Assembly (NCBI GenBank): GCA_018894105.1
Contig: CM032123.1
Coordinates: 1,365,001 to 1,429,000, forward strand
Direction: 5' to 3'
DNA from: Jacaranda mimosifolia
Lineage: Eukaryota; Streptophyta; Magnoliopsida; Lamiales; Bignoniaceae
Length of the DNA stretch: 64,000 bases
The translations under genes and the position numbers were made by a program. The notes beneath the pieces are model-generated. The model saw nothing but the letters and a program-made list of their open reading frames with translations, ran no database searches and was not told the DNA's origin. Numbering within the stretch: the stretch's first letter is position 1; each line of letters begins with the position of its first letter. Below, piece by piece: positions 61,560 through 64,000 of this stretch.

Positions 61560-62480
61560 GACAAAATTCATATTCAATGACACAACAAAAGATGTCTATT
61601 TTCATCATAAATATGACCTATTAAAAGATACTCCTGCATATTTAAGATAAATGATCAATTAAATAATCCTCAAATCACATCACTTTATGGAAAAATTTAA
61701 TCACCCTTCAAATTGATTGACAAAATTCAAATGCCCCAGAAATGGTGATTTTCATAATAAAATTAAATACAATAAATTGAAAAGTTTTGATAAGTTCTTA
61801 CACATCAATGTAACAAAAAATTCGTAAATAGAAACTTATTTAATTGGACATTACAGAAAATGATTTAACACAAATGGGTTTTTTATAAGTAATACCTGTA
61901 AAGAGTAGGGTTATATGGATCTTTCTTAATAGCCTAAGTATTCAAAGCTGCAGCTTTGAGATAATTTCCAGATCTGAAAAATTCATTGCCTTGATCTTTT
62001 AAAGAAATCTCTGCTGCTTTTTCCTCTCTCATTTCTCCTTGTCTCATTTATCTCAAGAATAATAAATATTACTCAACTCTCACAAATCAAATGCCTCTTA
62101 CCTCATTTGATAGACAATCCAAACTAAATATGTACAAGCCAAAAAATGATCTCATCATCTAAAATTCTAAACTGAATCTTTAACTGAAGCAAAAAAAAAA
62201 AAAAAAAGGAAGGAAAAAAGAAAAAAGTTAAAAGAAAAATCTAAACCAAAGAGAGAAATGCCAAATCAAAACCTCTAAACATCAAAACCGACTATTTGTT
62301 CTTTAGCTTGACTACCGCATGTTAACATTGTATTTAAACGTGTGATTCAATTAAAAACTCACAAATCAAAGACCTCTTAACTCATTTGATAAATTCCAAA
62401 CTAAGAATGCACAATCCAAAAAAACAATCAGATACTCTAAACTCAACTATTAACTAAATCAAAAAAAATTGAGAAATCAA
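61560..62480. other. AT-rich flank upstream of lipase pseudogene
   Basis: No coding sequence is recognised. A missing first exon of the pseudogene would be expected here on the minus strand but was not found. A duplicated phrase (CTCACAAATCAAA.GCCTCTTA.CTCATTTGATA, in part) occurs at about 62076-62112 and 62358-62392. Confidence 0.4.
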
Positions 62481-62488
62481 AATCAACA

Positions 62489-62727
62489 GAGAAATACCTT
62501 ATCAAAACCCTAAACACCAACACCAGCTCTTTCTTCTTTGGAGAAATAATGCATCCCTTCAAACATAAATAAGAACCTCTTTCAGAAGCATAAAATCAAA
62601 ATCTATAGAGAAATACTTTATCAAAACCCCAAACACCAGCACCAGCTCTTTCTTCTTCAGAGAAATAATGCATCCTTTCAAACATAAATAAGAACCTTTT
62701 TCGGAAGCATAAAAATCCAACAATCAC
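62489..62727 (+). repeat. 119-bp tandem duplication
   Basis: GAGAAATAC..TATCAAAAC begins at 62489 and again at 62608; both copies include CACCAGCTCTTTCTTCTT and AATAAGAACCT, with few differences. Confidence 0.85.
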
Positions 62728-63233
62728 AAACAAATGATAACAACTAAGACACCAACAAATCTAATCCTGTTAGGACTCACGGACTGTAGCAACAAAACCT
62801 AAAATAAACATAAATTGAAATTATAAAACCAAGATTTAAAGTACACAATTAGTTTACACATTGAATTGAACAACACGGAAAAAAACATGGCACACAACTC
62901 CACTACACTGTATAAGCCGGAGAACCTTCAATTCCGTACAACCTAGCAGAGTAAAAGAAACACTACCTCTGCAGCTTTTTATCCATTTTTTCGTTTAAAG
63001 TAGAGATAAAGCCAAATGAAATCTACACAATCCCTCAGAATCCCTAGATTCTGATCTCTCCTCTCTCCATACACGCACAGCATCCCCAAAGAGCACCCCA
63101 AAACTTTAACTAAAAGCACCAAAAGAAAAAAGAAATGGAAGAGAGTAAAATACATGTAAATCCTACACTATAGCAACCATCGGATCAATTATAAGAATGA
63201 AAATAAAACAAATTCATAAAACACATCATAACG

Positions 63234-63452
63234 TGGGTTTGTCCGTAGGAGACTGTAGCAACCGAAAAGATACCTGGGTTTGCCTCCATAGATACTGTAG
63301 CAGCTGATGGAGTAAAGCAAAATTTGGCAGGAACCTGGGTTTGCCTCTAAGAGACCGTAGCAACCGAGAAAATACACAAAAAGTCATCGCACTCTGGGTT
63401 TTCCTCCCTGCATTGTAGCAATCGATGGAGCAAAACGAAATTTGGGCAGGAA
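63234..63452 (+). repeat. Alternating about 60-bp tandem repeat
   Basis: TGGGTTT occurs at 63234, 63275, 63336 and 63395, each followed by a CTGTAGCAACCGA-like word. Units 2 and 4 share GATGGAG.AAA.C.AAATTTGG.CAGGAA while units 1 and 3 share GAGACNGTAGCAACCGA, so the period is really two units. Confidence 0.75.
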
Positions 63453-63660
63453 TTTTCTTCTGATTTTCCCCCAAAATCAAAACCTCCGATCTATAGCTTT
63501 TGATTCTGAAAAAACACACAAACTGCTTACTTGGAGTGACCCAGAAAAAGTAGAAAAATGAGAAGGAACTAATTTCCTAAACAGAATCCAAAGCCGAAAA
63601 TACACTAAAAGTTCTAGTCATAGAGGATGTGAGTAATTAGGATCGAAATTATAGAATAAA

Positions 63661-63830
63661 TTACCCACAATTTCTTTCCTCAATCTGCTTCGATGAGAGA
63701 GCTTCTTCTGGTCTTCTTCTTCGAATCGTAAGGCGAGCAGTTAAATTCAGGTTTATAAAATATATTACCATGATTTCTTTCCTCAATCTGCTCCGATGGC
63801 AAGAGCTTCCTCAGTCATCTTCTCAGTAGC
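63661..63830 (+). repeat. About 103-bp diverged duplication
   Basis: TTTCTTTCCTCAATCTGCT occurs at 63671 and 63774, each followed by CGATG and an AGAGCTTC word. Confidence 0.75.
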
Positions 63831-64000
63831 CAAACAAAAGTTTTTTGGGGTTTCCGATGACCACACAAACAAAACTTAAGAAAAGCAGACGAAAAAGAAA
63901 AAATAAGGAAAAGCCGATTTTCTTCTGATCATTTCACAAACGACAAAACAATATACAACAAATGAGGCTCACCGTACAACTTCGTTAAGCATCTAGACCC

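Overview
This is nuclear DNA of a flowering plant, most likely a core eudicot. It is AT-rich, its genes are split by many GT-AG introns, it is full of short non-autonomous transposons, and all recognisable proteins belong to plant families. I cannot name the species. There is no operon, CRISPR array or plasmid-like feature.

Layout. 1-3.3 kb: transposon remnants and a GC-richer island with G-boxes and site II-like motifs. 3.5-6.8 kb (+): a six-exon gene for PTAC6/PAP8, a subunit associated with the plastid-encoded RNA polymerase. 8.1-22.8 kb (+): a gene of at least 17 coding exons for the H3K36 methyltransferase ASHH2/SDG8 (CW, AWS, SET, post-SET, C-terminal helical region). 22.8-28.9 kb: an intergenic block with a diverged tandem repeat interrupted by a Tourist-like MITE, and a hAT-like element. 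28.9-32.2 kb (+): a ten-exon USP-domain receptor-like cytoplasmic kinase. 32.7-35.7 kb: two copies of a small basic ORF, one with a lost start codon inside a perfect palindrome. 35.7-37.9 kb (-): a four-exon gene for an acidic, probably nuclear protein of unknown function. 38.8-41.6 kb: MITE and hAT-like elements. 41.9-43.5 kb (+): a BTB/POZ gene like At4g08455. 44.5-46.4 kb (-): a tandem pair of CML44-like EF-hand genes. 47-52.5 kb: further hAT-like, MITE and SINE-like elements and one small basic ORF. 53.3-56.8 kb: three tandem-repeat families rich in GTAC, one with an exact 104-bp register, interrupted by an LTR-retrotransposon end. 60.1-61.5 kb (-): a decayed class-3 lipase pseudogene. 62.4-63.8 kb: further local tandem duplications.

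Gene context. From memory of Arabidopsis locus numbers, PTAC6, the USP-kinase and CML44 correspond to AT1G21600, AT1G21590 and AT1G21550, while SDG8 and a sister kinase are AT1G77300 and AT1G77280. The window therefore looks like an unfractionated ancestral block whose members were divided between two duplicated Arabidopsis segments. The genes share no obvious pathway.

All exon joins were made by hand from GT/AG borders, reading phase and protein-family resemblance, without alignment software. I found no clearly new biological system. The strongest unusual items are the GTAC repeat complex, the duplicated small ORF with its palindrome, the unknown acidic gene, and the syntenic block.
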